Source of the DNA: an uncultured Prevotellaceae bacterium
GTDB taxonomy: Bacteria > Bacteroidota > Bacteroidia > Bacteroidales > Bacteroidaceae
Reading direction: 5' to 3'
NCBI GenBank assembly: GCA_946411565.1
Contig: CAMKEM010000004.1
Span: 1-64,000 of the forward strand
DNA length: 64,000 nt
Of this stretch, positions 16,425 through 24,101 are shown piece by piece. The translations under genes were made by a program, and so were the position numbers. The notes beneath the pieces were generated by a model. It saw only the letters and a program-made list of their open reading frames with translations. It was not told where the DNA came from and ran no database searches. Position 1 is the first letter of the stretch. The number at the start of each line of letters is the position of its first letter.

Positions 16425-16560
16425 TTATTCGAGTGCAAAGGTACAGCTTTCGGTATATATATGCAATACTCAAAAATCGTGATTTGCTCATAAATGAAAA
16501 TCATAATTTTTGAGTATTGCGTATGTTTTTGAAAAGCAGTACCTTTGCAGTCGCAAATGC
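16425..16560. promoter_or_regulatory. Divergent promoters around a 23-bp inverted repeat
   Basis: Two facing -7 boxes, TACCTTTG on each strand (plus near 16539-16546; minus as CAAAGGTA near 16436-16443), bracket an inverted repeat: TATGCAATACTCAAAAAT (16460-16477) against ATTTTTGAGTATTGCGTA (about 16508-16525). The symmetric layout suggests an operator shared by the flavodoxin unit and the methyltransferase unit. Confidence 0.6.
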
Positions 16561-16606
16561 GTACTTGTACGCTTGTGAAAATAAAAGGAAAATTGTACAT
16601 AAAAAT

Positions 16607-16984
16607 ATGTCAACAGAACAACTCAAGACCGTTCAGCAGGCTCTCGATATGAAGGTGCTGATGAATCATATTTATGAATATAAGAAAGGTGTTAGACAGA
16701 TGATTCTCTTCACCTGTAATGCTCGTTATGAGGACTTTGCCGTAAATAGACTTAAAAGTCAGGGCATAGAATATGTCATACAGAGGGTAGGGCATTCCAA
16801 CATAAACATTTTCTTTGGCAAGAAACAATGCCTTGATGCTATCCGCATAATCGTGGATAAGCCTCTTGCACGCCTGTCTCCAGAACATGATTTCATCATA
16901 GGTGCCTTGCTTGGCTATGACATATGTTGCCAATGTGAACGTTTCTGTGACAGGAAGCAACGTGAACATAGAGAGTATGCTTAA
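16607..16984 (+). CDS. DUF2023 family protein
   Basis: A 125-residue protein of the DUF2023 family, found almost only next to flavodoxin in Bacteroidota. The ATG at 16607 (MSTEQLKTVQQALDMKVLMN) was chosen because the upstream ORF extension covers the promoter. Typical features: NHIYEYKKGVRQMILFTCNA, then IEYVIQRVGHSNINIFFGKK, and a Cys-rich C-terminus GYDICCQCERFCDRK. The four clustered Cys could bind metal. The flavodoxin gene follows at 50 bp, so the two act in one operon, probably in iron-limited electron transfer. Confidence 0.85.
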   Translation: MSTEQLKTVQQALDMKVLMNHIYEYKKGVRQMILFTCNARYEDFAVNRLKSQGIEYVIQRVGHSNINIFFGKKQCLDAIRIIVDKPLARLSPEHDFIIGALLGYDICCQCERFCDRKQREHREYA

Positions 16985-17033
16985 TTAATTTGATACGTCA
17001 TTAATTTACTTATTAATATTACATTACAAAGAA

Positions 17034-17528
17034 ATGAAAAAGACAATCGTAGTTTATGGCAGTTCAACTGGAACTTGCGAAGGTATAGCAAACGAAATAG
17101 CATCAAAGCTCGGTACAGAGGCTATCAGCGTATCTGATCTCTCTGCTGATGTAGTGGCTGAGAATGAGAACCTTATCCTCGGTACAAGCACATGGGGTGC
17201 AGGTGAGGTACAGGATGACTGGTATGACGGTATCAATGTGCTCAAGGGAGCTGACCTCAGCAACAAGACTGTGGCTCTCTTCGGCTGTGGCGATTCATCA
17301 AGCTATTCCGACACATTCTGCGGAGGTATGGCTGAGATATATAATGCTGCAAAGGCTGCTGGCGCTAATATCGTAGGTTCTGTTGATGCTTCAGAATATA
17401 CATTCGATGATTCTGAGGCTGTTATTGATGGCAAGTTTGTTGGTCTTGCCCTTGATAACGATAATGAGGATGATAAGACTGCCGGTCGTATTGATGCATG
17501 GATTGCAGCAATCTCTCCTGCTTTGTAA
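17034..17528 (+). CDS. fldA: Flavodoxin (FMN electron carrier)
   Basis: A 164-residue long-chain flavodoxin. The FMN phosphate loop is GSSTGTCEGIANEIASKLG (about 9-27); the two isoalloxazine-flanking loops are STWGAGEVQDDWYDGI (about 54-69) and GCGDSSSYSDTFCGGM (about 88-104). It replaces ferredoxin under iron limitation in many bacteria. It follows DUF2023 and ends at a strong terminator. Divergently placed with the methyltransferase unit. Confidence 0.95.
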   Translation: MKKTIVVYGSSTGTCEGIANEIASKLGTEAISVSDLSADVVAENENLILGTSTWGAGEVQDDWYDGINVLKGADLSNKTVALFGCGDSSSYSDTFCGGMAEIYNAAKAAGANIVGSVDASEYTFDDSEAVIDGKFVGLALDNDNEDDKTAGRIDAWIAAISPAL

Positions 17529-17560
17529 AACAATATCATTTCCCAAATTGCACTTTAAAG

Positions 17561-17599
17561 TGGGTGTGCCAAAAAAAAATGGCACACCCATATTTTTTA
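17561..17599 (+). terminator. Terminator of the flavodoxin operon
   Basis: TGGGTGTGCCA (17561-17571) pairs with TGGCACACCCA (17580-17590) and is followed by TATTTTTTAT. Confidence 0.92.
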
Positions 17600-17857
17600 T
17601 TATAATAGCAATTAATGCCTATGTGATTCCTATGTAAGTCCGTTGCAAAAAGTAACCAAACTCGGTGAAGGTCCGTTCTAAGAGTGGACATAGATGGGAC
17701 TTTCACCGAGTTTGGTTAGGAGGAAGAACGGAGGAAGAGCGAATTCTCAAGAGCTTTTTATGCCTGTTCGATATTGATTAGAAAGAAAATTCCCACACCC
17801 CGAGCGGATGCATGGGATGTGGGATTGTTGTGACTGTGTCGTTTTTCGGGGAATTTT
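17600..17857. repeat. Spacer with a 16-bp perfect hairpin and minus-strand terminator
   Basis: AACCAAACTCGGTGAA (17654-17669) pairs perfectly with TTCACCGAGTTTGGTT (17702-17717), enclosing GTCC...GGAC. No gene overlaps it, so it may be a repeat element or part of a small RNA. At 17787-17825, TCCCACA/TGTGGGA with AAAATT on the minus-strand exit side terminates the DUF4374 gene. Confidence 0.7.
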
Positions 17858-19126
17858 TTATTCAAAACTGTAGAAGAATGAAGGATATCCCTCTACTGTT
17901 GCTACCTTTGTCTCAACCTTTCCTGTGTTGATATCAACTGTTGAGAAACCATTATATTCATCGTTTGCTGAGCCGTAAACCATCTTATTGCCATAGCGTC
18001 CCATAGCAACTCCATGACCGTTTGAACGTGGAAGTCCTTCGATAACCTTTGCCGTTTTGTTGTAAAGGTCAATCAATACAGGAACGCCGATACGTGCGAG
18101 ATAGCTGTTCTTGTTTTCTGGGTCGAGGGCATATGCATAACCGTATGCGTACATCTTTCCATTTCCTACATAACGACACATCAGCAGCACGTCAAGTTTT
18201 TCGCAACTCAAACCGCTAACCTTTGTTTCTGCGAAATTAATGCTGTATGTCTCGTCAAACTCTGTCTGACCTTTCTTAATACGTGCTATACCAGAATGGA
18301 GTTTTGAGTTATAGCCAAATGAACCTGTACAGTTGATGTAGATATCACCTTTCTCGTCCTCAAAGATAGACTGGTTGTCGATAGGGCGAGTAGGGCCGCA
18401 AAGTTCGAGGGAGGTGTTGCGTATCTTCTTTATGAACTTATCGTCAGATACATTGTAAAGAGCCATTTCCAAAGCGTTTTCCTGAGGCATCCATTGTGCG
18501 TTATACTGTTCCAGACCGACAAATAGAATGCCATCGCGGATGTAGAGAGCACCAGGATATGCGGAAACGCCTTCGTTGCTGAGACTTGTGAGGTCGATGC
18601 GTGAAATCTCCTTCATTGTCTTAGGGTTGAAGGTGATGATGAGGTTAAGGCTCTGACAACAAACGTATGCCTTCTCTGTGTTTGCCTCTACAACGATAGC
18701 CGCACTCGAATTTGCAGGAAGAGTCATAGAGCCCTTGAGCTCCAGTTCGTTCTTGTCGTTGAGAATGTAACGCTTGAGTTTCATCTCTGTACCTCCCATA
18801 TAGTCAGGGAATACATAGATGTTACCGCTCTTGCAGACGCATGGGTAAGAGCCGAAGCCGAGAGGCAGGGCATTGCTGTTGGTGTAGTTCACACCACCTT
18901 CCAACTTGCCTACAGCCTGAAGATAGCCGCTACCGCTATCGCCTGAAGGGTTTGTCACTGTGGTAGAGAACAGGATTCTGCTTTCTGATTTTGCCACTTC
19001 ATTAGCGGGTACTACGTCATCATCATCATCATTGCCGCAGGCAGTAAAGCATACTGTTAATGCCATTGCCATAATGCCTAACCAAGCCTTTCCGGATGGA
19101 AGGATGTTTGAAAGTTTCTTTTGCAT
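17858..19126 (-). CDS. DUF4374 lipoprotein, XusB-like siderophore-binding protein
   Basis: A 422-residue lipoprotein: signal peptide with lipobox FTAC (Cys about residue 30) then GNDDDDD, an acidic lipoprotein export-type signal suggesting display on the cell surface. The rest matches DUF4374, a beta-propeller-like family (ATTVTNPSGDSGSGYLQAV-type start, repeated strands, C-terminal VEGYPSFFYSFE). In Bacteroides thetaiotaomicron a DUF4374 lipoprotein (XusB) works with TonB receptor XusA to capture ferric xenosiderophores. The TonB receptor gene lies 75 bp upstream here on the same strand. A XusC-like PepSY reductase is not seen nearby. Function by analogy is probable, not proven. Confidence 0.82.
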   Translation of the reverse strand: MQKKLSNILPSGKAWLGIMAMALTVCFTACGNDDDDDVVPANEVAKSESRILFSTTVTNPSGDSGSGYLQAVGKLEGGVNYTNSNALPLGFGSYPCVCKSGNIYVFPDYMGGTEMKLKRYILNDKNELELKGSMTLPANSSAAIVVEANTEKAYVCCQSLNLIITFNPKTMKEISRIDLTSLSNEGVSAYPGALYIRDGILFVGLEQYNAQWMPQENALEMALYNVSDDKFIKKIRNTSLELCGPTRPIDNQSIFEDEKGDIYINCTGSFGYNSKLHSGIARIKKGQTEFDETYSINFAETKVSGLSCEKLDVLLMCRYVGNGKMYAYGYAYALDPENKNSYLARIGVPVLIDLYNKTAKVIEGLPRSNGHGVAMGRYGNKMVYGSANDEYNGFSTVDINTGKVETKVATVEGYPSFFYSFE

Positions 19127-19159
19127 ACTAATTATTGTTTTTTTGATTTGAAAATACTA

Positions 19160-19201
19160 ATTACTCCCCTCCCTTTATGGGAGGGGTAAGGGGGTGGGTC
19201 T
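19160..19201. repeat. GC palindromic element in the xus-like spacer
   Basis: CTCCCCTCCCTTTATGGGAGG followed by GGTAAGGGGGTGGGT: a short CCCTCCC/GGGAGGG hairpin with a G-rich flank, one of the GC palindromes found through the window. Confidence 0.6.
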
Positions 19202-21331
19202 TTACTTCATTATATACTTAACCTTAAATGCGATATTTCTTCCAGGAAGTGGGCGGTTCAAGTCTGAATATACAACCCTGTCCGTAAGGTTCTTTAGCTT
19301 GAAAGAAAGAGTCCAACGGTTGTTGCCGAAGCTATGCTCTATGCCAGTATCAAAAGTGAGTGATGTAGGGATTTTACGATCTTGATACTTACTCATCTCA
19401 AAGTCGTAGAAATACTCGTGGATATAGGAAGAGTCGAAGAGGAAACGGCTGTTCTGCTCCTTACCTCCGAAGAGATTCTCCTTGTGAAGCTCAATGCCGA
19501 AGTTTGCAAGGAAGTATGGGATGTTTGGCATACGCTTGTTGTACGTAGGGTTTGCAGCCGTTGAGCCCACTTCATGCTTACGCTTGTCCCTAAGATCCTG
19601 ATAGGTGGCATTAGCATAGCAATAAAGGAATGACGTTACATCGCCCTTGATGTCAATCTCCGCTCCTTTCGTTACAACCTTTCCGAAGTTGGCATAGCGA
19701 GCCATAGACGGAATCATGTCGGCCTGATAGCGAATCATATCGTCGAGCTGGTTGAGGAAATAGTTTGCCTCTATCTCAATAAAGCCATACGAATTGGTGT
19801 GGTGATAGATAAATCCACCTGTCAATCCCTTGCATCGTTCTGGCTCAAGATTAGTTGCAGGAAGTATAGAATAGCCGTTGCCCGTAAGTTCCTCGGCTGT
19901 AGGGATGCGAACCTCAGAGCTAACCGCAATCTTAGCCATAATGTCATTGGTTATCTTATATCGCATAGCCTCGCTAATGCCCCAGTAGTTGCGGTTCAGA
20001 CTTACATCTTTCGGTTCGTTTATGCGGGTATATTCAAGCACCTTTGTGTCAGAACTATAGTTGAAGTTCTTGAGAGTCGTGGCACTCATGAATTTTCCGT
20101 TGAACAGGGTAAGGTCGTATGAGAAGCCTGTAGTGAAACTGCTCATGTGGCTTGGGAAGTTTGTCTGATAGCCGAAACTCTTATCCATAAGCTCGTTCTC
20201 TGGATTCTGCCTTGTATGGGTGGCATAGAGGTTGATGTTGAATGAATGATGCTCATTTAGCAGATAGTTAAGATTGAGCTTGCCAACATAGTCGTGAGTG
20301 CGGTTGTCAGAGTCAGAAGCATAGGTTCCCTGTTCTCCTCCATAGATTGTAACAGGGGTATATCTGTTGCCATCCCAGTCATAGCGTGACATTGCCTTGT
20401 CGCATAAACCATTCTTGCCATAGCTAAAGCATCCGTCAAAATCGAGGTCGAGACCGTCAACAAGGAAGTTGTCGCGCTTGAGGGTTAGGGCGGCTATTCC
20501 TGACATTCCGTGATTGTAAGCCTCGCGTATGTCGCTGTCAATGCCCTGAATCTCAGCTCTCGTAGCCAAGAATACAAGTTCAAGCTTTGCCTCATCGAAA
20601 TACCATTTCGTGGCTTTTATTGAGCCTCCGAGCATCGCCTTCTTGAATTGGTCGTGATCACGCTCTACTACGCGGTTGTCAAGATTCTGAAGATGCATCT
20701 TATAGCTGTTGTCCGAATATGTCAGACAGCCTCCAAATCCGAATTGTAAGCCTGAATTTCTGTCTGTTCTCTTGAATGCAAAGTTCAGTTTATGTGTATT
20801 GAAAGATGCAATCTCATAGCTTGCATCCAGATATACAGGTGGATATTCCTTTGTCACTACATTCACGGCACCACCCAGGGCAGAGCCTCCAAAACGATAA
20901 GGCACAATACCTTTATATACCTCTATGCGCTCAATCATATCTGTAGGGATGTCGTTGAGCGAAACATAATCGCTTAGCTGACCTATGGCAGCCTCGTCAA
21001 TATAAACTCCCATTCGTTTTCCCTCAAGACCGCGCACGGATATTCGTGAGGCACTACCCACGCCTCCGGTACTTCTTATCGCAATACCAGCGGTTCGTGC
21101 AAGTGCATCGTTAATACTTGTGGTAGTTCCCTCCAACTGTCGTTTCCCCAATACCGTAACAGGCATGGCAGCCTCACGCATCTTTCGAATCTCGTTGTGA
21201 GCAACAACGGTAACACCATCCAGATCTTTCCTGTAAACGTAACTTGTATCGGCATTTTCACTATCCTGAGCCGATACATTCATCGTTGTTATCAGCGATA
21301 AAAATACAATCTTAGACCTCATTTTGTTCAA
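19202..21331 (-). CDS. TonB-dependent outer membrane receptor (Xus/siderophore type)
   Basis: A 709-residue TonB-dependent receptor. Signal peptide about 1-21 (ending VSAQ), plug domain about 45-160 (MPVTVLGKRQLEGTTTSIND, then ISVRGLEGKRMGVYIDEAAIG and IERIEVYKGIVPYRFGGSALGG), and a 22-strand barrel ending FKVKYIMK. It has no N-terminal carboxypeptidase-like domain, so it resembles small-ligand (siderophore/heme) receptors and not SusC. It is followed by the DUF4374 lipoprotein, together forming a Xus-like uptake pair. Its transcript starts with the leader at 21444-21534, shared in inverted form with the divergent receptor. Confidence 0.93.
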   Translation of the reverse strand: MNKMRSKIVFLSLITTMNVSAQDSENADTSYVYRKDLDGVTVVAHNEIRKMREAAMPVTVLGKRQLEGTTTSINDALARTAGIAIRSTGGVGSASRISVRGLEGKRMGVYIDEAAIGQLSDYVSLNDIPTDMIERIEVYKGIVPYRFGGSALGGAVNVVTKEYPPVYLDASYEIASFNTHKLNFAFKRTDRNSGLQFGFGGCLTYSDNSYKMHLQNLDNRVVERDHDQFKKAMLGGSIKATKWYFDEAKLELVFLATRAEIQGIDSDIREAYNHGMSGIAALTLKRDNFLVDGLDLDFDGCFSYGKNGLCDKAMSRYDWDGNRYTPVTIYGGEQGTYASDSDNRTHDYVGKLNLNYLLNEHHSFNINLYATHTRQNPENELMDKSFGYQTNFPSHMSSFTTGFSYDLTLFNGKFMSATTLKNFNYSSDTKVLEYTRINEPKDVSLNRNYWGISEAMRYKITNDIMAKIAVSSEVRIPTAEELTGNGYSILPATNLEPERCKGLTGGFIYHHTNSYGFIEIEANYFLNQLDDMIRYQADMIPSMARYANFGKVVTKGAEIDIKGDVTSFLYCYANATYQDLRDKRKHEVGSTAANPTYNKRMPNIPYFLANFGIELHKENLFGGKEQNSRFLFDSSYIHEYFYDFEMSKYQDRKIPTSLTFDTGIEHSFGNNRWTLSFKLKNLTDRVVYSDLNRPLPGRNIAFKVKYIMK

Positions 21332-21333
21332 TT

Positions 21334-21436
21334 AGCCCCCCAGCCCCCAAGGGGGAGTTTTTATATAGTACTGAAACCTCATGTCCCATAGCGAGAAAAG
21401 GTATAAAAGAACTCCCCCTTGGGGGTGGGGGGCTTC
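21334..21436. repeat. Composite ~103-bp GC palindromic element (reference copy)
   Basis: Left arm AGCCCCCCAGCCCCCAAG, GGGGGAG, then an AT-rich centre with ATGTCCCATAGCGAGAAAAG at 21381, then right arm AACTCCCCCTTGGGGGTGGG ending GGCTTC. Each arm is itself a CCCCC/GGGGG hairpin and the two arms are inverted relative to each other. The right half recurs as the first 60 bp of the MMPL gene (58771-58830), and the whole composite recurs inside that gene (60049-60162). Confidence 0.85.
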
Positions 21437-21443
21437 TCTTTAT

Positions 21444-21545
21444 TTTTCGAGTGCAACGTGCGAAGCATTTTCGCGCGAAGAAAAAAGTTCGTGTCAGCCC
21501 ATAGGCTGGCGCACGTTTCATTTTTCGAGTGCAAAGTTACGCAAT
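21444..21545 (-). promoter_or_regulatory. Leader with internal terminator upstream of the Xus-like receptor
   Basis: Inverted copy of the leader at 21705-21800. On the minus strand it reads: -7 box TAACTTTG, initial GCACTCGAAAA, hairpin GTGCGCCAGCC/GGCTGACACGAAC followed by TTTTTTC, a second hairpin CGCGCG/CGCACG-type, then a repeat of TTGCACTCGAAAA. It differs from the right copy by a few bases, including one mismatch in the terminator stem. Predicted attenuator. Confidence 0.7.
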
Positions 21546-21704
21546 CTTTCAAAATTGTCCAATACTCAAAAAATAGTATTTTGTTTGTCATGTTATGAAA
21601 CTAATACCTAAAAATGATAGATTATGCCTAATATTGCTGGATTTTTTGTGATAGAGCGATAAAAATCCATACAAATGAGGATTTCATATCAGAAGAAAAA
21701 GTTG

Positions 21705-21800
21705 TAATTTTGCACTCGAAAAATGAAACGTGCGCCAGCCTAAGGGCTGACACGCACTTTTTTCTTCGTGCGAGAATGCTTCGCACGTTGCACTCGAAAA
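21705..21800 (+). promoter_or_regulatory. Promoter and leader attenuator upstream of the heme-locus TonB receptor
   Basis: TAATTTTG (21705-21712) is the -7 box. Downstream, GTGCG (21730-21734) pairs with CGCAC (21753-21757) and AGCC with GGCT, followed by TTTTTT (21758-21763): an intrinsic terminator within the leader. A second hairpin CGTGCG (21767-21772)/CGCACG (21782-21787) follows. ACGTGCG (21728-21734) can instead pair with CGCACGT (21782-21788), a 7-bp alternative that would break the terminator. The unit is flanked by direct repeats TTGCACTCGAAAA (21710-21722, 21788-21800). Confidence 0.72.
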
Positions 21801-21822
21801 GATAATTGTAGAGAAATATATT

Positions 21823-23928
21823 ATGACATCAAAGAAGATTGTGGCTTTAACAGCCGTATTTGCAATTTCAGGAATAACAACAACACAGGCAGATAACATT
21901 GAGGCTAATGATAGCGTTTTTGATAATGTTACATTGAAGAATGTGTCAATCGTAGGCACAAAGGTTAATAAACATAATCTCACACCTTCGTCTGTCTCTG
22001 TGATGGGGAGCCATCAGATTCAGACTAACCAGATTGGTAATATCGAGGACCTTTCTTCACAGTTGCCTAATATATTCATTCCTGAGTACGGCTCACGACA
22101 GACTACCCCTATAATCATGCGTGGTATATACTCAAAGGTGAAGGGTACTGCCGTAGGATATTATGTTGATGGTATGCCTCACTTCGAGCTTTCTGCCTTC
22201 AATACTGATATGCTCGATGTCAAGGCGATTGAGGTGTTCCGTGGTCCACAGGGCACGCTTTATGGTCGTAATACTATTGGTGGTGTTATAAATGTATATA
22301 ACTATACGCCATTCGACTATCAGGGCACTAAGGTGCGTCTGCGCTATGGCAATTACAATACCCTCAAGGCACAGGCATCACATTATGCCTTGCTAAATGA
22401 TAAGTTCGGTTTCAACGTAAGTGGCTATTACGAGCATAGCGATGGCTATTTCGAAAATGTGACACTCGGAAAGAAAGCTGACAAGCTAAATGCTGGTGGT
22501 GGTCGCATAGCGTTGCATTACAAGCCTGCTGATCGTTGGATGTTCCGTCTGTCTTCAAGTCTTGACTATCTCAATCAGGGCGGTTATGCATATTCTGTAT
22601 ATGATCCAGAGGCTGATGTGCTTGCTGATATCAATTACAACCGTCCATGCGGTTACAAGCGTTTGATATCTGGTACAGGCTTCACGGCTAACTATACCAC
22701 AGATTCATGGAGCTTGAATAGTCAGACATCATTCCAGTATATGCGAGATGATCAGGAATTGGACCAGGACTTTACCGATAAAGATAAGTATTTGGTGACT
22801 AATGGCATACGTCACAATGTGATTAGCGAGGAGGTGACTTTGAAATCGGAGCATGAGAGTAGATTTCAGTGGGTTGCTGGTACATTCCTTTTCAACCAAT
22901 GGGGCACTCAGAATCAAGGCACAAGGACTTTTAATGAGTGGGATGAACAGGGTGTTGGAATTGGGTTCGTGGAACAGCGTTCGCCGTATGATACCAAGTT
23001 GCGTGGTGCAGCTCTTTTCGCTCAAGGCTCATACAATGTGGTCGGTGGTCTTTCTGCTACAATTGGTCTGAGACTTGACCATGAATATAATAGTATGGGA
23101 TATTCACGCAATAAGTTTGACCATAATGGAAATATGCAGATATTGGTGAATGATACTGTATATACAATGAAGTTCACCGAACTTATCCCTCGCTTTGGAC
23201 TCTCTTATATATTTAATAAGGAGAATATGCTCTTTGTCAATATCACCAAGGGCTATAAGGGTGGTGGCTTTAATGTTTCTGTATCTTCAGAAGAAGACCG
23301 CACTTATAATCCAGAGCATAACTGGAACTATGAGATTGGCGCTAAGCTTTCAAATGCAGCTCGTACTCTCTCTGGTGAGGTGACTCTCTTCTATATCGAC
23401 TGGAAAAATCAGCATATCACTCAGACTGTGCCAGGTGTTGGTAATGTGATAAACAATGCTGGTCACTCAAATAGCAAGGGTGTGGAGCTTTCATTAGCCT
23501 ATCGCCCTATCACAGACTTCACTATTCTGGCGAACTATGGCTATACATATGCCGAGTTCCTTGACTATAAGAAGAGTGAGACTGCCGATTACTCTGGCAA
23601 TATGGTGCCTATGGTGCCACGCAACACATTTGCTCTCAATGCTAACTACAGAATCCGCAATGCAGGAACTTTCGATGCAATCACGTTCTCTGCAGGAGTT
23701 AATGGAGTAGGAAAGCTCTACTGGCTTGAGGACAATGCAGTATGCCAGCACATGTATGTATTGCCAAACGCACGTGTTGAATTGAAGAAAGGTATGTTCA
23801 ATCTTGCTTTCTGGGGCAAGAACCTGAGCAATACGAAATATCATAGCTATTACTTTGTGTCATCTGCCAAGTATGCGCAGAAAGGCACGCCAATAACTGT
23901 TGGCACCGAATTGACGATTAACTTCTAA
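21823..23928 (+). CDS. TonB-dependent receptor, first gene of the heme/porphyrin locus
   Basis: A 701-residue TonB-dependent receptor with signal peptide (about 1-23, TTTQA), plug domain about 40-165 (PSSVSVMGSHQIQTNQIGNI, then IIMRGIYSKVKGTAVGYYVDG, IEVFRGPQGTLYGRNTIGGV), and a barrel ending VGTELTINF. No carboxypeptidase-like N-terminal domain. It is followed on the same strand by hemN, hemG, a PAT/MFS transporter and hemD, so the likely ligand is a heme precursor, heme or an iron chelate. Its mRNA carries the leader at 21705-21800, suggesting attenuation control shared with the divergent Xus-like receptor. Confidence 0.92.
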   Translation: MTSKKIVALTAVFAISGITTTQADNIEANDSVFDNVTLKNVSIVGTKVNKHNLTPSSVSVMGSHQIQTNQIGNIEDLSSQLPNIFIPEYGSRQTTPIIMRGIYSKVKGTAVGYYVDGMPHFELSAFNTDMLDVKAIEVFRGPQGTLYGRNTIGGVINVYNYTPFDYQGTKVRLRYGNYNTLKAQASHYALLNDKFGFNVSGYYEHSDGYFENVTLGKKADKLNAGGGRIALHYKPADRWMFRLSSSLDYLNQGGYAYSVYDPEADVLADINYNRPCGYKRLISGTGFTANYTTDSWSLNSQTSFQYMRDDQELDQDFTDKDKYLVTNGIRHNVISEEVTLKSEHESRFQWVAGTFLFNQWGTQNQGTRTFNEWDEQGVGIGFVEQRSPYDTKLRGAALFAQGSYNVVGGLSATIGLRLDHEYNSMGYSRNKFDHNGNMQILVNDTVYTMKFTELIPRFGLSYIFNKENMLFVNITKGYKGGGFNVSVSSEEDRTYNPEHNWNYEIGAKLSNAARTLSGEVTLFYIDWKNQHITQTVPGVGNVINNAGHSNSKGVELSLAYRPITDFTILANYGYTYAEFLDYKKSETADYSGNMVPMVPRNTFALNANYRIRNAGTFDAITFSAGVNGVGKLYWLEDNAVCQHMYVLPNARVELKKGMFNLAFWGKNLSNTKYHSYYFVSSAKYAQKGTPITVGTELTINF

Positions 23929-23931
23929 GAG

Positions 23932-24098
23932 CCCACTTCCCCCCCTCTCCCTTCAACACAGGGAGGGTGCTGGAGGGGCGTGAACAATTGGGAATTAACA
24001 ATTAGCAATTAATAATTAACATAGCCTCACAAGCAATAAAAGGTAATTTAATCCTCGCCCTTTGGGGAGAGGATGCCCATAGGGCAGGTGAGGGACTT
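23932..24098. repeat. Spacer with GC palindromes and AT repeats before hemN
   Basis: CCCCCCCTCTCCC...GGGAGGGTGCTGGAGGGG (23939-23978), then AATTAACAATTAGCAATTAA-type repeats, then CCTCGCCCTTTGGGGAGAGG...GGGCAGGTGAGGG (24053-24095). The last matches the arms of the element at 38430-38575. The hemN ATG at 24102 follows within 10 bp. Confidence 0.7.
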
Positions 24099-24101
24099 TT
24101 T

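Noticed and set aside
17654..17717. Second terminator of flavodoxin
   Set aside because: A stronger terminator at 17561-17599 lies closer and this hairpin lacks a T run; it is listed as a repeat-type hairpin.
21381..21611. ORF of 76 codons starting in the palindromic element
   Set aside because: It reads through the GC element and the receptor leader antisense; no conservation or function is expected, although the same ATG is used in the MMPL gene.
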